Notes: generated from the sequence alone by a model not told the origin. Shown: positions 8,405-15,881, numbered from the stretch's first letter. The stretch: 29,460 nt of DNA from CAZMCC01 sp964564695 (GCA_964564695.1 CAZMCC010000046.1:1-29460); one strand, 5' to 3'. Numbers and translations are program-made.

Positions 8405-9454
8405 TCAGAGCTGGGCGAGCTTGAGCTCGCGGTTGAGGTACGCGGCGGCGGCGGCGTTGCCGCCCTTCTCGAGCGCGACGGGTGGCGAGCCGCCGGCGGG
8501 CGTGCGGCCGCGGTGGCGGGGGTCGGTGTTGCGGGTGGGCCTGGCGGGCGCGGCGACCGCGGCGGGGACGGCCCCGTCGGTGAAGAGCTTGGCGTGCAGG
8601 CGCTTCGCGGCCGCGGCGAGCGCGACGTTGTCGCTGACGCCGGTCTGTTCCTGAATGACCCGCGCGACCTTGAACACCTTGATCCGCTGGGTGAACTGGG
8701 CGTCGTTCATGTTCGCGGTCTTGCCGAACACGGCGTCGCCGCCCTTGATCCCGTCGAACCACGTGTCGACCTGCTGGCGCGCGGCGGCCTCGGCCCGCTG
8801 CTGGAACTGGGCGGTGCGCTCGACGATCGGGTTCAGCTTGCCCGAGAGCTCGGCGAGCTGGGCCGCCTGGTCATTCACGAGCTTCACGAGCGGGGCGATG
8901 AACTTGTCGGTCGCGGTGTCGCCCAGCTCGTGGCGCATGGCCTGGAGCGTGGCGTCGTCGATGGCGAACGCCGGCGTCCCCCCCCCACCCGCAGTCGTGG
9001 CGGGGGCGGCCGGCTTGGCCTCGGGCTTGGGCGCAGCCGACGCGGGCGAGGGGGTGGCGCCCCCGGCCCGGTCGGCGAACACACTGGCGAGGATGGCGTC
9101 GACGTCGAGGTCGTCGGGGACGGCGTAGGGATCGGCGGCGGTCCCGTTCTCCGCCGCCGATCCGCCGGCGCCGCTCTCTCCCGACCCGGCGGCGTCGTCG
9201 CCCGCGTTCGCGTCGGCGCCGCCGTTGTCCGTGGTGGTGATCGCATCGTCGTCGTCGACGAGGTTGTCGTCGAAGTCGGCACCGGCCCCGGCGGCGAGCG
9301 CGGCGTCGATCGAGGCGACGGCCGCGGCGCGGCCCGAGGCGGCGGCGTCAGGCGTGCCGCCACCGGCGCCCGTTGCGGGGGCGTCGAGGGTTGTGGATGT
9401 GGTGGTCGCTGAGGTCGGCTCAGCGTCCGGCGAGTGGTTCAGTCGGGCCAGCAC
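8405..9454 (-). CDS. Capsid scaffold-like protein
   Basis: I place the start at GTG 9454 (349 residues), because GGGGAG stands six bases upstream and a promoter lies just before it; a longer frame from GTG 9496 would begin inside that promoter. The N-terminal half is of low complexity and strongly acidic, rich in Ala, Gly, Asp and Thr (for example DFDDNLVDDDDAITTT). The centre (about residues 170-270) is helical and charged, with coiled-coil character (NDQAAQLAELSGKLNPIV), and the C-terminus is basic and helical. Acidic, helical scaffold proteins with a basic capsid-binding tail are typical of podoviruses, and the gene stands just upstream of the capsid gene. The protein would guide shell assembly and leave or be degraded afterwards. 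Confidence 0.7.
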   Translation of the reverse strand: MLARLNHSPDAEPTSATTTSTTLDAPATGAGGGTPDAAASGRAAAVASIDAALAAGAGADFDDNLVDDDDAITTTDNGGADANAGDDAAGSGESGAGGSAAENGTAADPYAVPDDLDVDAILASVFADRAGGATPSPASAAPKPEAKPAAPATTAGGGGTPAFAIDDATLQAMRHELGDTATDKFIAPLVKLVNDQAAQLAELSGKLNPIVERTAQFQQRAEAAARQQVDTWFDGIKGGDAVFGKTANMNDAQFTQRIKVFKVARVIQEQTGVSDNVALAAAAKRLHAKLFTDGAVPAAVAAPARPTRNTDPRHRGRTPAGGSPPVALEKGGNAAAAAYLNRELKLAQL

Positions 9455-9485
9455 GGGATGCTCCCCGGGGCCCGCAAGCGAGAAC

Positions 9486-9514
9486 ACTGTAACCACGACT
9501 ATTCAGCGGGTCAA
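9486..9514 (-). promoter_or_regulatory. Sigma-70-type promoter for the scaffold-capsid operon
   Basis: On the minus strand TTGACC (9514-9509; five of six to consensus) and TACAGT (9491-9486; four of six) are separated by exactly 17 bases. The expected start of transcription near 9479 leaves a short leader with GGGGAG before GTG 9454. The position, between the gene-fragment scar and the scaffold gene, makes a dedicated capsid promoter likely. Confidence 0.5.
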
Positions 9515-9608
9515 TCTCTGGGGGTGCGGGGACCGGGCAAACGACCAAACGGTCAGCCCGTGCATAGCCGTTGCATAGAACGGGCCGAAAAACGGCGTCG
9601 GGTTGGGT

Positions 9609-9831
9609 TATTAGACGGGTGCGAGACGGAGCTCGGACGCGCTGAACTTCTGGGTCTCGGAGCCCACCTTCCCGTGCGGGTCGATCCATTGCACATGGTA
9701 CCAGACGCGCTCGCCCTGAGAGTCGCGGTACTTCTCGACCGCCTGGACGTAGCCGATCCAACCCGCGTGGTCCTTGGTGTGCAGGGCGTGCTCGATCTGC
9801 TGGCCGACCTCGAACGACTGGTAGTCCGAGC
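9609..9831 (-). pseudogene. 5'-truncated fragment of a small phage protein
   Basis: On the minus strand, about 73 codons ending at a TAA (9611-9609) encode a convincing protein end. It includes GWIGYVQAVEKYRDSQG and VWYHVQWIDPHGKVG, a beta-rich pattern like small SH3/KOW-type domains. The frame has no usable start codon: upstream it runs into the tape-measure fragment in a different reading frame. The sequence begins right at the junction with SDYQSFEVG, which looks like a natural N-terminus lacking its Met. This suggests that a deletion joined the interior of a tape-measure gene to the second codon of this gene. Family and function are not known. Confidence 0.55.
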
Positions 9832-10286
9832 TTGCGGGCCTGCTCCTGCATCTCGTTGATGCCCGCCGCGCCGTCCGTCATGAGCGGCAGGAGTTTCGTG
9901 CCGGACTTGCCGAATACCTCAAGCGCCAACGCCGCACGCAGGGCAGGGTCCTGAACCTTCGAGATGCGATCCGCCAGCAACTTGAACTGCTCATCCGGCG
10001 ACAACTTGGCCAGGTCGGCCACAGTCAACCCGAGCAGTCCGAGCGCCTCGTTCGCGCCCTTTGATCCCTTTGCGGCCTCGACAAGGCTCCGCTGCATGTT
10101 CCGCAGGCCCGCCTCCAGCGTCTCGAGGTCAGTGCCGGACAGATCGGCCGCGTACCCGAGCTCCGAGAGAGCCTCGACGCTCACGCCCGTCCGCTGGCTC
10201 ATCTTGTCGAGGGCGTCGCCCGAATCCGAGAACGCCTTCGCAGTGGCGAGCAGCGCCGTCACCGCCGCGACGCCGATGCCCGCCAT
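9832..10286 (-). pseudogene. Fragment of a tail tape-measure protein gene
   Basis: From ATG 10286 on the minus strand about 150 codons encode a sequence highly typical of the conserved N-terminal domain of siphovirus/myovirus tape-measure proteins. It shows a hydrophobic stretch, then ALDKMSQRTGVSVEALSEL, YAADLSGTDLETLEAGL, LSPDEQFKLLADRI and LEVFGKSGTKLLPLM. Complete tape-measure proteins are several hundred to over a thousand residues; here homology stops near 9832, where the frame continues as unrelated, arginine-rich translation overlapping other genes. No second part of the gene is present in the window. No good ribosome-binding site precedes ATG 10286, which is eleven bases after the stop of the upstream lipoprotein gene. 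It is best read as a relic of recombination. Confidence 0.75.
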
Positions 10287-10297
10287 CTTGGTCCCGA

Positions 10298-10753
10298 TTA
10301 GGCCTGGGTGACCTCGCGGCCCTTCTCCAGGCCCTTGTTGAAGGACGCCTCCTTCTCCTTGCGGAGCCGGCCCGACCCAATGAACAGACCGACGATGCCG
10401 GTGAGCGCCGGCAGCGCCGGGCCGAGCACCGGCAAGCCCGCGACGGTCGGGCCGACACTGTCGAGGGCAGACAGAGTGAGCTGGCTGAACAGCCCGCGGA
10501 GCTCGCCTGCCTTCTCGATGTTGCTCTTCCACTGGGCACCGGTCGTCTGCGTGCCGTTGAACCAGGTCTGGTACTCAACCTCGGCCTCGTTGAGGCTGAG
10601 CGTCGAGGGCAGGCCCGTAGTCTGCTGGATGTTGTTGGGCGTCTTGACCTTGACGAGATCGCCCAGGTCAAACCCCGCGCACGATGCGAGCACGAGGGCC
10701 ATGAACAACAGGCCGACGATGTAGACATAGTGGCGGGTAGTGAGGTTCTTCAT
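10298..10753 (-). CDS. Membrane lipoprotein, possibly holin- or lysis-related
   Basis: The 151-residue product starts at ATG 10753 with a strong AAAGGAGG seven bases upstream. Residues 1-25 form a lipoprotein signal (basic start, hydrophobic core, lipobox LASC with Cys25). A second hydrophobic segment lies near residues 105-130 (LPVLGPALPALTGIVGLFIG) and is followed by a charged tail rich in Lys and Glu. The middle is hydrophilic, with an acidic helix. The protein is therefore a lipid-anchored, membrane-spanning protein. Its place between portal and capsid modules is compatible with a lysis or superinfection-related role, but no catalytic motif is visible. Its base composition is less GC-rich than its neighbours, like the adjoining gene-fragment scar, hinting at joint acquisition. 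Confidence 0.65.
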   Translation of the reverse strand: MKNLTTRHYVYIVGLLFMALVLASCAGFDLGDLVKVKTPNNIQQTTGLPSTLSLNEAEVEYQTWFNGTQTTGAQWKSNIEKAGELRGLFSQLTLSALDSVGPTVAGLPVLGPALPALTGIVGLFIGSGRLRKEKEASFNKGLEKGREVTQA

Positions 10754-10878
10754 CCGTGGGCCTCCTTTGGTATCTTGCCGTCGATGAACACGTCCTTGAG
10801 CACCGACACGTCGACTCTGACGGGCCGGCGGTGCTTGGCGAATGGGTCGAAGTCGGTGGGGTTGATCCCGCGCAGCAT
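10750..10878 (-). CDS. Small protein, 42 residues, unknown function
   Basis: A short frame from ATG 10878 to TGA 10750. The start overlaps the stop of the zinc-ribbon gene (TGATG), and the stop overlaps the start of the lipoprotein gene (ATGA). The product is basic in the middle (AKHRRPVRVDVSV) and ends IDGKIPKEAHG; the lipoprotein's ribosome-binding site lies within it. The double coupling argues that it is really translated. No family is recognised. Confidence 0.55.
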   Translation of the reverse strand: MLRGINPTDFDPFAKHRRPVRVDVSVLKDVFIDGKIPKEAHG

Positions 10879-11231
10879 CAGCCAACCCCCTGAATCTGAT
10901 TCATCGCCCGCGTAAACGCCCGCTCCTCGCGCCGCTCGGTGAACCGGACGGTCCCGTCGTCCTGGATGCACGACCCGCTCCCGCCGGCCTTCTCCACCGC
11001 CACGCGGGCCCCGCTCACCTCGTCGGGGTGGAACCCGTGGGCCACGCTGAGCGACTCCGAGCCCGTGAACTTGCGGTTGAGGTCGATGTGCCGGCCGCGG
11101 AACTTGGCGGCGAAGTCCTGCGCGCCCTGGGCCTTGCACTCGGGGCACACGTACGCGGCGGCGTCGTGCTCCATCGGGAGCACCTGTTCCCACCGGTGGC
11201 CGGCGTCGCACTTGAGGGGGTAGATGGGCAT
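10878..11231 (-). CDS. Zinc-ribbon protein of FmdB-like type
   Basis: The product is 117 residues, starting at ATG 11231, two bases after the preceding stop. The N-terminus MPIYPLKCDAGHRWEQV with a later CPEC forms a one-pair-plus-pair zinc ribbon like that of FmdB/regulatory-protein-type small proteins (Cys8, then CPEC near residue 33). The remainder is charged and helical, with FRGRHIDLNRKFTGS in the centre and a basic end. Zinc ribbons of this class occur often in phage genomes between portal and capsid genes and may bind nucleic acid or partner proteins. The specific role is unknown. Confidence 0.6.
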   Translation of the reverse strand: MPIYPLKCDAGHRWEQVLPMEHDAAAYVCPECKAQGAQDFAAKFRGRHIDLNRKFTGSESLSVAHGFHPDEVSGARVAVEKAGGSGSCIQDDGTVRFTERREERAFTRAMNQIQGVG

Positions 11232-11233
11232 GG

Positions 11234-11419
11234 TCAGCGCTTCCGCCCGCCTTGAACGTTGCCCTTGCGCCGGCTCTTTGGTCGTCGGTTGTGAGACTGC
11301 CGCCGGGCCTTGCTCGAGGGCGGCGGCGTCCACGTCGACGGCCCGGGCAGCATCGCGCCCAGCGCGAGCCCACTCATAAGCGCGGGGAGCCAAGGCGAGC
11401 CGTGTCGTGAAGTGCCCAT
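11234..11419 (-). CDS. Small basic protein with one hydrophobic segment
   Basis: I choose ATG 11419 (61 residues) because GGAG stands five bases upstream; an in-frame ATG at 11455 has no such site and falls inside the terminator hairpin. The product has a hydrophobic stretch (LPALMSGLALGAMLPG) followed by a strongly basic C-terminus rich in Arg and Lys (RRQSHNRRPKSRRKG). It could be a small membrane or nucleic-acid-binding protein. Only modest support: short, no family known, but tightly joined to the zinc-ribbon gene. Confidence 0.4.
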   Translation of the reverse strand: MGTSRHGSPWLPALMSGLALGAMLPGPSTWTPPPSSKARRQSHNRRPKSRRKGNVQGGRKR

Positions 11420-11435
11420 GTTCGCTCCGGGAGAG

Positions 11436-11474
11436 AAAAGGGGGGCGTCGGCCACGCGACCGCACGCCGCCCCC
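11436..11474 (-). terminator. Probable rho-independent terminator after the portal gene
   Basis: On the minus strand the arms GGGGGCG and CGCCCCC (11474-11468 and 11447-11441) enclose a 20-base loop that can pair further (CGG/CCG) and are followed by one C and TTTT. It begins about eleven bases after the portal stop codon. The loop is long, so efficiency is uncertain. Confidence 0.5.
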
Positions 11475-11484
11475 GCTTGCGGGT

Positions 11485-13314
11485 CTACACCTTGCCCCCG
11501 GCCGTGAGCCCCGGCGTCCGAGCCTGGGCCCGAGCGCCGAGCCCGGTCTCCACCGGGTTTCGCCCCACCTTCCCCACCACCGCCGCCTTCGGCTGCTCGC
11601 CCATCGCGGCCTGCAGCATCTGCTGGGCCATGAGCGCCTCGGGGTCGGGGATGATGTCGGCCATGTTCGAGATCCGCGCCTCACGCGCGAACATGCGCAG
11701 CATCGGCCCCGGCGGGAGCCCGTACGTCGCGCACGTCTCGATGATCTTGGGGACGACGTTCGTGAACGCGTCGATGATGCGCGCGCTGCGGACGTTGGGG
11801 TCCTCGAACGGCAGGCTCGCCGCGTCCACCTTGTAGGTGAAATCGACGTACTCGCCCGACCGCATTTCCGGCGTCCACTCCACGTCGACCATCACGCTCT
11901 CGGCGGGCCGGTAGCCCACGAGCGGGTTGAACATCGGATCGGTCATCACCAGCTTCGCCTGCTTGTCCAGGCACCGGCTCGCGAGGTCCGCCACGCGCTT
12001 CTGCATGAACTGCAGCCGCCCCTGCGCCTGCGCCATGACGCCCTGGTAGGCCGTCGCGGTGTTCACGCCCTTCGCGACCCCGCTCTGGCCCCCGACCATC
12101 CCGGCCCCGCCGGTCTGGTTGTTCCAGCCGTCGACGCTGAGGCGGTACGCAGGCTCGATCTCGGGCATGAGGCCGCCGCTCTGGATCTGGGTGAGCGCCG
12201 CCGGGTCGCCGGAGACGAACCCGTCGGGGAGCGCCTTCGCGACCGCCGTCGCCGTGTCCTCGGAGCCGGGCCGAACGATCGTGTTCCGCTTGGAGCGCAG
12301 CGCCTGATTCGACGCCTTCGTCATCAGGAGGTCGGCGATCTCCGCGATATCCCGCTGCATCGCCTCGACGCTGAAGGGCACAAGGCTCTCGGGGTCGGGG
12401 AGGAAGCTCAATTCCTCGAGCCGGCTCTTGCCGGGCCCGTCCATCCGCTCGAGGCCCAGGAGCTTCTCGGTCGCGCCCCCTCCGTCGCTCACGCCCTGGG
12501 TGCCCTGGTCGGCGGGGATCGTCGCGACCCACACCTCGCGGCCGCGGCGGATGAACACGTCCCAGAGCTCGATCTGTTCGTCGATGTTCTCGCCCGAGCC
12601 GGTTCCGCTCTGGGCCTCCTCGCTGGCCCGTTCTCCGCTGGAGCGCCCGTACTCGACTTCCGGGGTCGCCCCCAGGATCGCCGCGGCCTCGTCGGGATCG
12701 GCCACGAGCCACGGGAACTCGGTCTCCTCGGGGAAGCGCCCGTAGTACCCGCCGGCGATGCACTCGTCCCGGCTCACGGTGTAGCGGATGGCGTCCCAGC
12801 GGATCTGACTGCGCCGCCGCGCGTCGGGGTCGCACGCGTAATCGTCGAGGGTGCGGAGCACGGCGAAGAGCTCGCCGGGGTCGGTCTGCTGGTCGGTGAC
12901 GGCGTTGTAGGTGCTGCCGGCGCGGAGGCCGATATCGACGAAGCTGATCCCCGAGAGAAGCGCGTCGATCGCGCACTCGGCGTACAGCTCGCCCATGCAC
13001 TGCTGCTCGGCCTGTTCGGTCAGGAGCCGCTGCCAGATTTCCGCGTCCCATTCGAGCCCGGCCCGCTTGGGCTCGAGGATCGCCGCGGGGTTCCCGTAGG
13101 CGAGATACGGGACGAGCGTCCACAGCATCTGCCACGTCAGATTGACGGGCTGCTTGGCCGGCTGCTTGGCCGCGCCCTTCTTCCGCCCGCTCGCGGGGTG
13201 GCGGCCGCGAACGAGGGTGTAGGCCTCGGTGCGGCGCTGGCGCGCGGGCTGCAGGGCCTGATAGCCCCGTCGCACGTGATCCAAGAGCTTGCGTGGGGTG
13301 AGGGTGTCGAGCAT
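11485..13314 (-). CDS. Portal protein
   Basis: A 609-residue protein of the size and pattern of podovirus-like portals, the dodecameric ring through which DNA enters and leaves the head. The N-terminal part is helical and basic (RRGYQALQPARQRRTEAY). Then comes a wing-like domain with NLTWQMLWTLVPYLAYGNPAA, the segment ENIDEQIELWDVFIRRGREVWV (shared type with other portals) and a stem-like helical part with VEAMQRDIAEIADLLMTK. A Gly-rich tract (GGAGMVGGQSGVAKG) precedes the long helix with QGVMAQAQGRLQFMQKRV. The C-terminus is Ala/Gln-rich. It lies between terminase and capsid genes, as expected. The start ATG 13314 has no clear Shine-Dalgarno, only a CCACCACC-rich leader. Confidence 0.8.
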   Translation of the reverse strand: MLDTLTPRKLLDHVRRGYQALQPARQRRTEAYTLVRGRHPASGRKKGAAKQPAKQPVNLTWQMLWTLVPYLAYGNPAAILEPKRAGLEWDAEIWQRLLTEQAEQQCMGELYAECAIDALLSGISFVDIGLRAGSTYNAVTDQQTDPGELFAVLRTLDDYACDPDARRRSQIRWDAIRYTVSRDECIAGGYYGRFPEETEFPWLVADPDEAAAILGATPEVEYGRSSGERASEEAQSGTGSGENIDEQIELWDVFIRRGREVWVATIPADQGTQGVSDGGGATEKLLGLERMDGPGKSRLEELSFLPDPESLVPFSVEAMQRDIAEIADLLMTKASNQALRSKRNTIVRPGSEDTATAVAKALPDGFVSGDPAALTQIQSGGLMPEIEPAYRLSVDGWNNQTGGAGMVGGQSGVAKGVNTATAYQGVMAQAQGRLQFMQKRVADLASRCLDKQAKLVMTDPMFNPLVGYRPAESVMVDVEWTPEMRSGEYVDFTYKVDAASLPFEDPNVRSARIIDAFTNVVPKIIETCATYGLPPGPMLRMFAREARISNMADIIPDPEALMAQQMLQAAMGEQPKAAVVGKVGRNPVETGLGARAQARTPGLTAGGKV

Positions 13315-13435
13315 GGGTGGTGGTGGGTTGAAGGCCCGGCCGCCCCGTCAGGAGCGGCAATCCGGTCGGTGGTTCAGGCTCCGGCGCGCTGGCCTCGGAG
13401 ACTCCCGGCCGGGGACGCGGGCGGCGTTCGTTCAA

Positions 13436-13502
13436 TAGCGGGGGCGGGAATCGAACCCGCGTTTGCTGGCTTATGAGACCAGCGGCCGACCATCGGCCCC
13501 GC
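13436..13502 (-). tRNA. tRNA-like gene with CAT anticodon and a shortened D-arm
   Basis: The minus strand folds as a tRNA: an acceptor GCGGGG paired with CCCCGC, an anticodon arm CTGGT-CTCATAA-GCCAG with anticodon CAT (Met, or Ile2 if modified), and a perfect T-arm GCGGG-TTCGATT-CCCGC. The total is about 67 bases, because only 14 or so bases remain between acceptor and anticodon arm, too few for a standard D-arm (a small GCCGA/TCGGC stem could form). No CCA is encoded. It sits between the portal gene and a small gene. It may be a functional phage tRNA with a reduced D-arm, or a decaying one. Confidence 0.7.
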
Positions 13503-13516
13503 ATCCGTTGAGGTCG

Positions 13517-14041
13517 TCAGTCGTCGGCGGGCTTGGGCTTGGGGGCCTTCTTCGCGGGCGTGAGCTGGAATCGGCGGAGGATCGCCTCGACTCTGGCGCG
13601 GGCGGTCTCGGTGAGCCGGACGTCGGAGCGGTTGACCGCCTCGATCACGCCGGCCCGCTTGAGCTGGTCGCGGCGCTCGTCGATCGGCATCTTGTTGAAC
13701 GTCTGGCCCTTGGTGATCTGGCGGAACCGCTTGGTGACCGAGTCCTGGCCCTGATCGTCGTTGCCGAACCAGTTGACCGACGGCTCGAGGTTCACCAGGT
13801 CGGGGTTGTCGGGGTCGGTGGCGACGTCGACGGCCTCGTTCTCGAGGTCGTACAGGATCTTGAGGATGATCGCGTCGACGACGTCGATCGTGCCGCCCTT
13901 GGCGGCCTTGGCGGCTTCCTTCCACGCCAGCGCTTCGCGCTCGGCCTCGGAGAGCACCGGGGCGGCGGGCTTGGCGACTCCGGGCGCCTTCGCGGCGGCC
14001 TTGGGATCGGTGACGGGCGGGACGTCGGTCGCGGTGCTCAT
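13517..14041 (-). CDS. Conserved-looking phage protein between terminase and portal
   Basis: The product is 174 residues from ATG 14041, with AGGAG nine bases upstream and a promoter 50 bases further up; earlier in-frame ATGs would lie upstream of that promoter. The N-terminus is Ala/Pro/Lys-rich and flexible. Residues 50-120 are helical and acidic (DVVDAIILKILYDLENEAVDV), followed by NWFGNDDQGQDSVTKRF, then a winged-helix-like end (ERRDQLKRAGVIEAVN, LTETARARVEAILRRF) and a basic Lys/Pro tail. The end part could bind DNA. Family and role are unknown; the position suggests a packaging- or head-related accessory protein. Confidence 0.6.
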   Translation of the reverse strand: MSTATDVPPVTDPKAAAKAPGVAKPAAPVLSEAEREALAWKEAAKAAKGGTIDVVDAIILKILYDLENEAVDVATDPDNPDLVNLEPSVNWFGNDDQGQDSVTKRFRQITKGQTFNKMPIDERRDQLKRAGVIEAVNRSDVRLTETARARVEAILRRFQLTPAKKAPKPKPADD

Positions 14042-14090
14042 CGGGATCGGCTCCTGTCGGGTTGTTTGCTGGCCGGATGGCTGCACCAAC

Positions 14091-14119
14091 AGTATCCGCG
14101 TTCCCAGTAGTTGTTTCAA
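14091..14119 (-). promoter_or_regulatory. Sigma-70-type promoter before the tRNA-portal segment
   Basis: On the minus strand TTGAAA (14119-14114; five of six) and GATACT (14096-14091; four of six) are 17 bases apart. Transcription would start near 14084, about 43 bases ahead of ATG 14041, which has its own AGGAG. It lies in the only sizeable gap of this part of the genome. Confidence 0.45.
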
Positions 14120-14140
14120 CAGGTAAACGGGGGAATCGGG

Positions 14141-14226
14141 TCGCCCGAGTTGCTCACCGGCGGGCCTCAGACACCGCCAACCACCGGCAAACACCGGCAA
14201 ACACCGGCTCGCCCGAAATCGCTCAC
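14141..14226. repeat. Tandem 10-bp repeats between two copies of a 17-18-bp direct repeat
   Basis: Between 14172 and 14211 the unit CACCGGCAAA occurs twice exactly and twice in variant form (CACCGCCAAC and CACCGGCTCG), in phase at 10 bp. The array is flanked by a direct repeat, TCGCCCGAGTTGCTCAC (14141-14157) and TCGCCCGAAATCGCTCAC (14209-14226); the second copy overlaps the terminase stop codon. The 10-bp phasing would put all units on one face of the helix. Confidence 0.75.
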
Positions 14227-15881
14227 AGGATCGCTTCCGGGTCCTCGTCGTCCGCCCCGCCCAGCTCCAGCCGCAGCGCCTCGGCCGCCGCTTCCCGCTC
14301 CTCCGCCGCCCGCGACCCGTGCGGGGCCGGCCGCTCCCGGGTCTTGATGATCGGGGCGTGGTCCAGCATCGTGAGCCCGAGCATGGTCGCGACGGTGCGG
14401 TCCCCGTGCGTGGCGTGGGCGTCGGCGCTCTCTTCCTGCAGGTGGCTGGGCCCGATCCCGCCGTTGAGGTAGCGCACCCAGTTGGACGCCTCGTCGATCG
14501 ACGCGCTCGAAGGGTCGATCACCGTCTTGTTCCGGTACGCGTCGTTGAGCCCCGACGCCAGCAGGATCTTCCCGGGCCGGTCCGAGCGCCAGCCGACGTT
14601 CTCGGTGGCCTGGTCGCGCCCCGTCCGGGCGTTCATCGTCGTGTAGACCCACGGGTACTCGAGCAGCGCACAGATGATCTTGCCCAAACCTTCACCGGGC
14701 CCGTTCACTTCCCAGCCCAGCATCCCGCACGCCTTGCCCTCGCCGCGGAACCCGCCGAACCAGTACCCCGCGGCCACCAGGATGCGGGCGAACGCCTCGG
14801 GCGCGAAGGCGCCGGACGCGAACTCGGCGACCTTCTTCCGCAGGTTCCGCGAGAACACGGTGATGACCGAATTGCTCGCGCCTTGGCCCCACGAGACGTC
14901 GGCGCTCAGGACGTAGACGTCGTCCTGGGGCGGCCGGAGGCGGCCCTCGGAGTCGCGGACGAGCGGACACCACAGTTTCCACGGGACCAGCTCGGCCCCG
15001 CCGGCGCGGATCCCCCGGAACCTGATCCCGTCGGGTCGCTTCTGCCGGAGCTCGCGGTCGAGCGCCGTGCCCTCGAGGCCCCCAAAGTCGAGCGTCCCGG
15101 TGTAGATCGGGTCAACGCAGTAGAGCGTGCGGTGCTCGATGAGCGCCGCCGTGTCGAAAATGGCCCGTTCGTCCGCCACCCACTCGCCCAGGACGCGCCG
15201 CTGGAAGTCGACGCCCGTCAGCGTGGCCCGGAGCGTCTCGATGTACTCCATCCCCAGCGCGTTCGCGAGCCCGGTCTCAAGGTCGTAGAACTTGGGGTTC
15301 TCGTTGAGCCTCGAGGGAATGTCCTCGATCCGCCCCTGGAGCATCGCCACCCGGACCCAGTGGGCCGGGCTGGTCGGGTTCATGTCGAGCACAAGCTCGC
15401 GGTAGGGGCAGACGTTGTGACTGAGCCGCGTCGGCAGGGTCTGCAGCACGTCGTACTCGGTGAGCCCGGGCTCGGTGCACTCAAACACCGCGATCCCGTC
15501 GAACTCGGTGCCCATGATCCGCTCGGGCGTGTCGAGCCCGAAGGGCCAGATGGTCGACCCGTTGGGGAACTCGTACACGAGCCGGTTCGCGGCCCCGGCC
15601 CCGCGGAGCGCCGGGTGCCCGGTCGGGAGCACGTCGCGCTCGAGGGTTTGCAGGATCGACGCCGTGAGGCTCGCGCGGTACTTGCGGCCGATCGCGAACT
15701 TCGAGCCGGGGTATTTGAGGGCGCGGCCGACGAACTTCTCGAGGATGCCGCGGGTCTTGCCGGTGCGGGTGGGCCCGTGGATGCCCTTCACGCGCGAGCG
15801 CGAGTACCACAGCTTCCGCGCCCCGCCATAGGGGACGTACGTGCGGTGCGGGTCAGAGCCCAGGTCGGCCGTCGCGATCAA
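14223..15881 (-). CDS. terL: Terminase large subunit
   Basis: This is the DNA-packaging motor: an ATPase that pumps DNA into the prohead and a nuclease that cuts concatemers. The Walker A motif is GPTRTGKT near residue 33, a Walker B-like IAVFECTE lies near residue 117, and LDMNPTSPAHW, the C-motif or coupling segment, follows. The RNase H-like nuclease domain begins with VLSADVSWGQGASNSVI, where the Asp after SA is the expected metal ligand. The length of 552 residues is normal. I take TTG 15881 as start because it overlaps the stop of the upstream gene and GGAGG stands four bases before it; there is no ATG close by. The C-terminus is acidic (GGADDEDPEAIL). Confidence 0.9.
   Translation of the reverse strand: MIATADLGSDPHRTYVPYGGARKLWYSRSRVKGIHGPTRTGKTRGILEKFVGRALKYPGSKFAIGRKYRASLTASILQTLERDVLPTGHPALRGAGAANRLVYEFPNGSTIWPFGLDTPERIMGTEFDGIAVFECTEPGLTEYDVLQTLPTRLSHNVCPYRELVLDMNPTSPAHWVRVAMLQGRIEDIPSRLNENPKFYDLETGLANALGMEYIETLRATLTGVDFQRRVLGEWVADERAIFDTAALIEHRTLYCVDPIYTGTLDFGGLEGTALDRELRQKRPDGIRFRGIRAGGAELVPWKLWCPLVRDSEGRLRPPQDDVYVLSADVSWGQGASNSVITVFSRNLRKKVAEFASGAFAPEAFARILVAAGYWFGGFRGEGKACGMLGWEVNGPGEGLGKIICALLEYPWVYTTMNARTGRDQATENVGWRSDRPGKILLASGLNDAYRNKTVIDPSSASIDEASNWVRYLNGGIGPSHLQEESADAHATHGDRTVATMLGLTMLDHAPIIKTRERPAPHGSRAAEEREAAAEALRLELGGADDEDPEAIL

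Noticed and set aside
9420..10532. A single 370-codon gene covering the tape-measure fragment
   Set aside because: Only about 150 codons in the middle look like a real protein; the beginning overlaps the lipoprotein gene in another frame and the end is arginine-rich noise overlapping the scaffold gene.
14172..14211. CRISPR array
   Set aside because: Units are only ten bases and directly adjacent, with no spacers and no cas genes.
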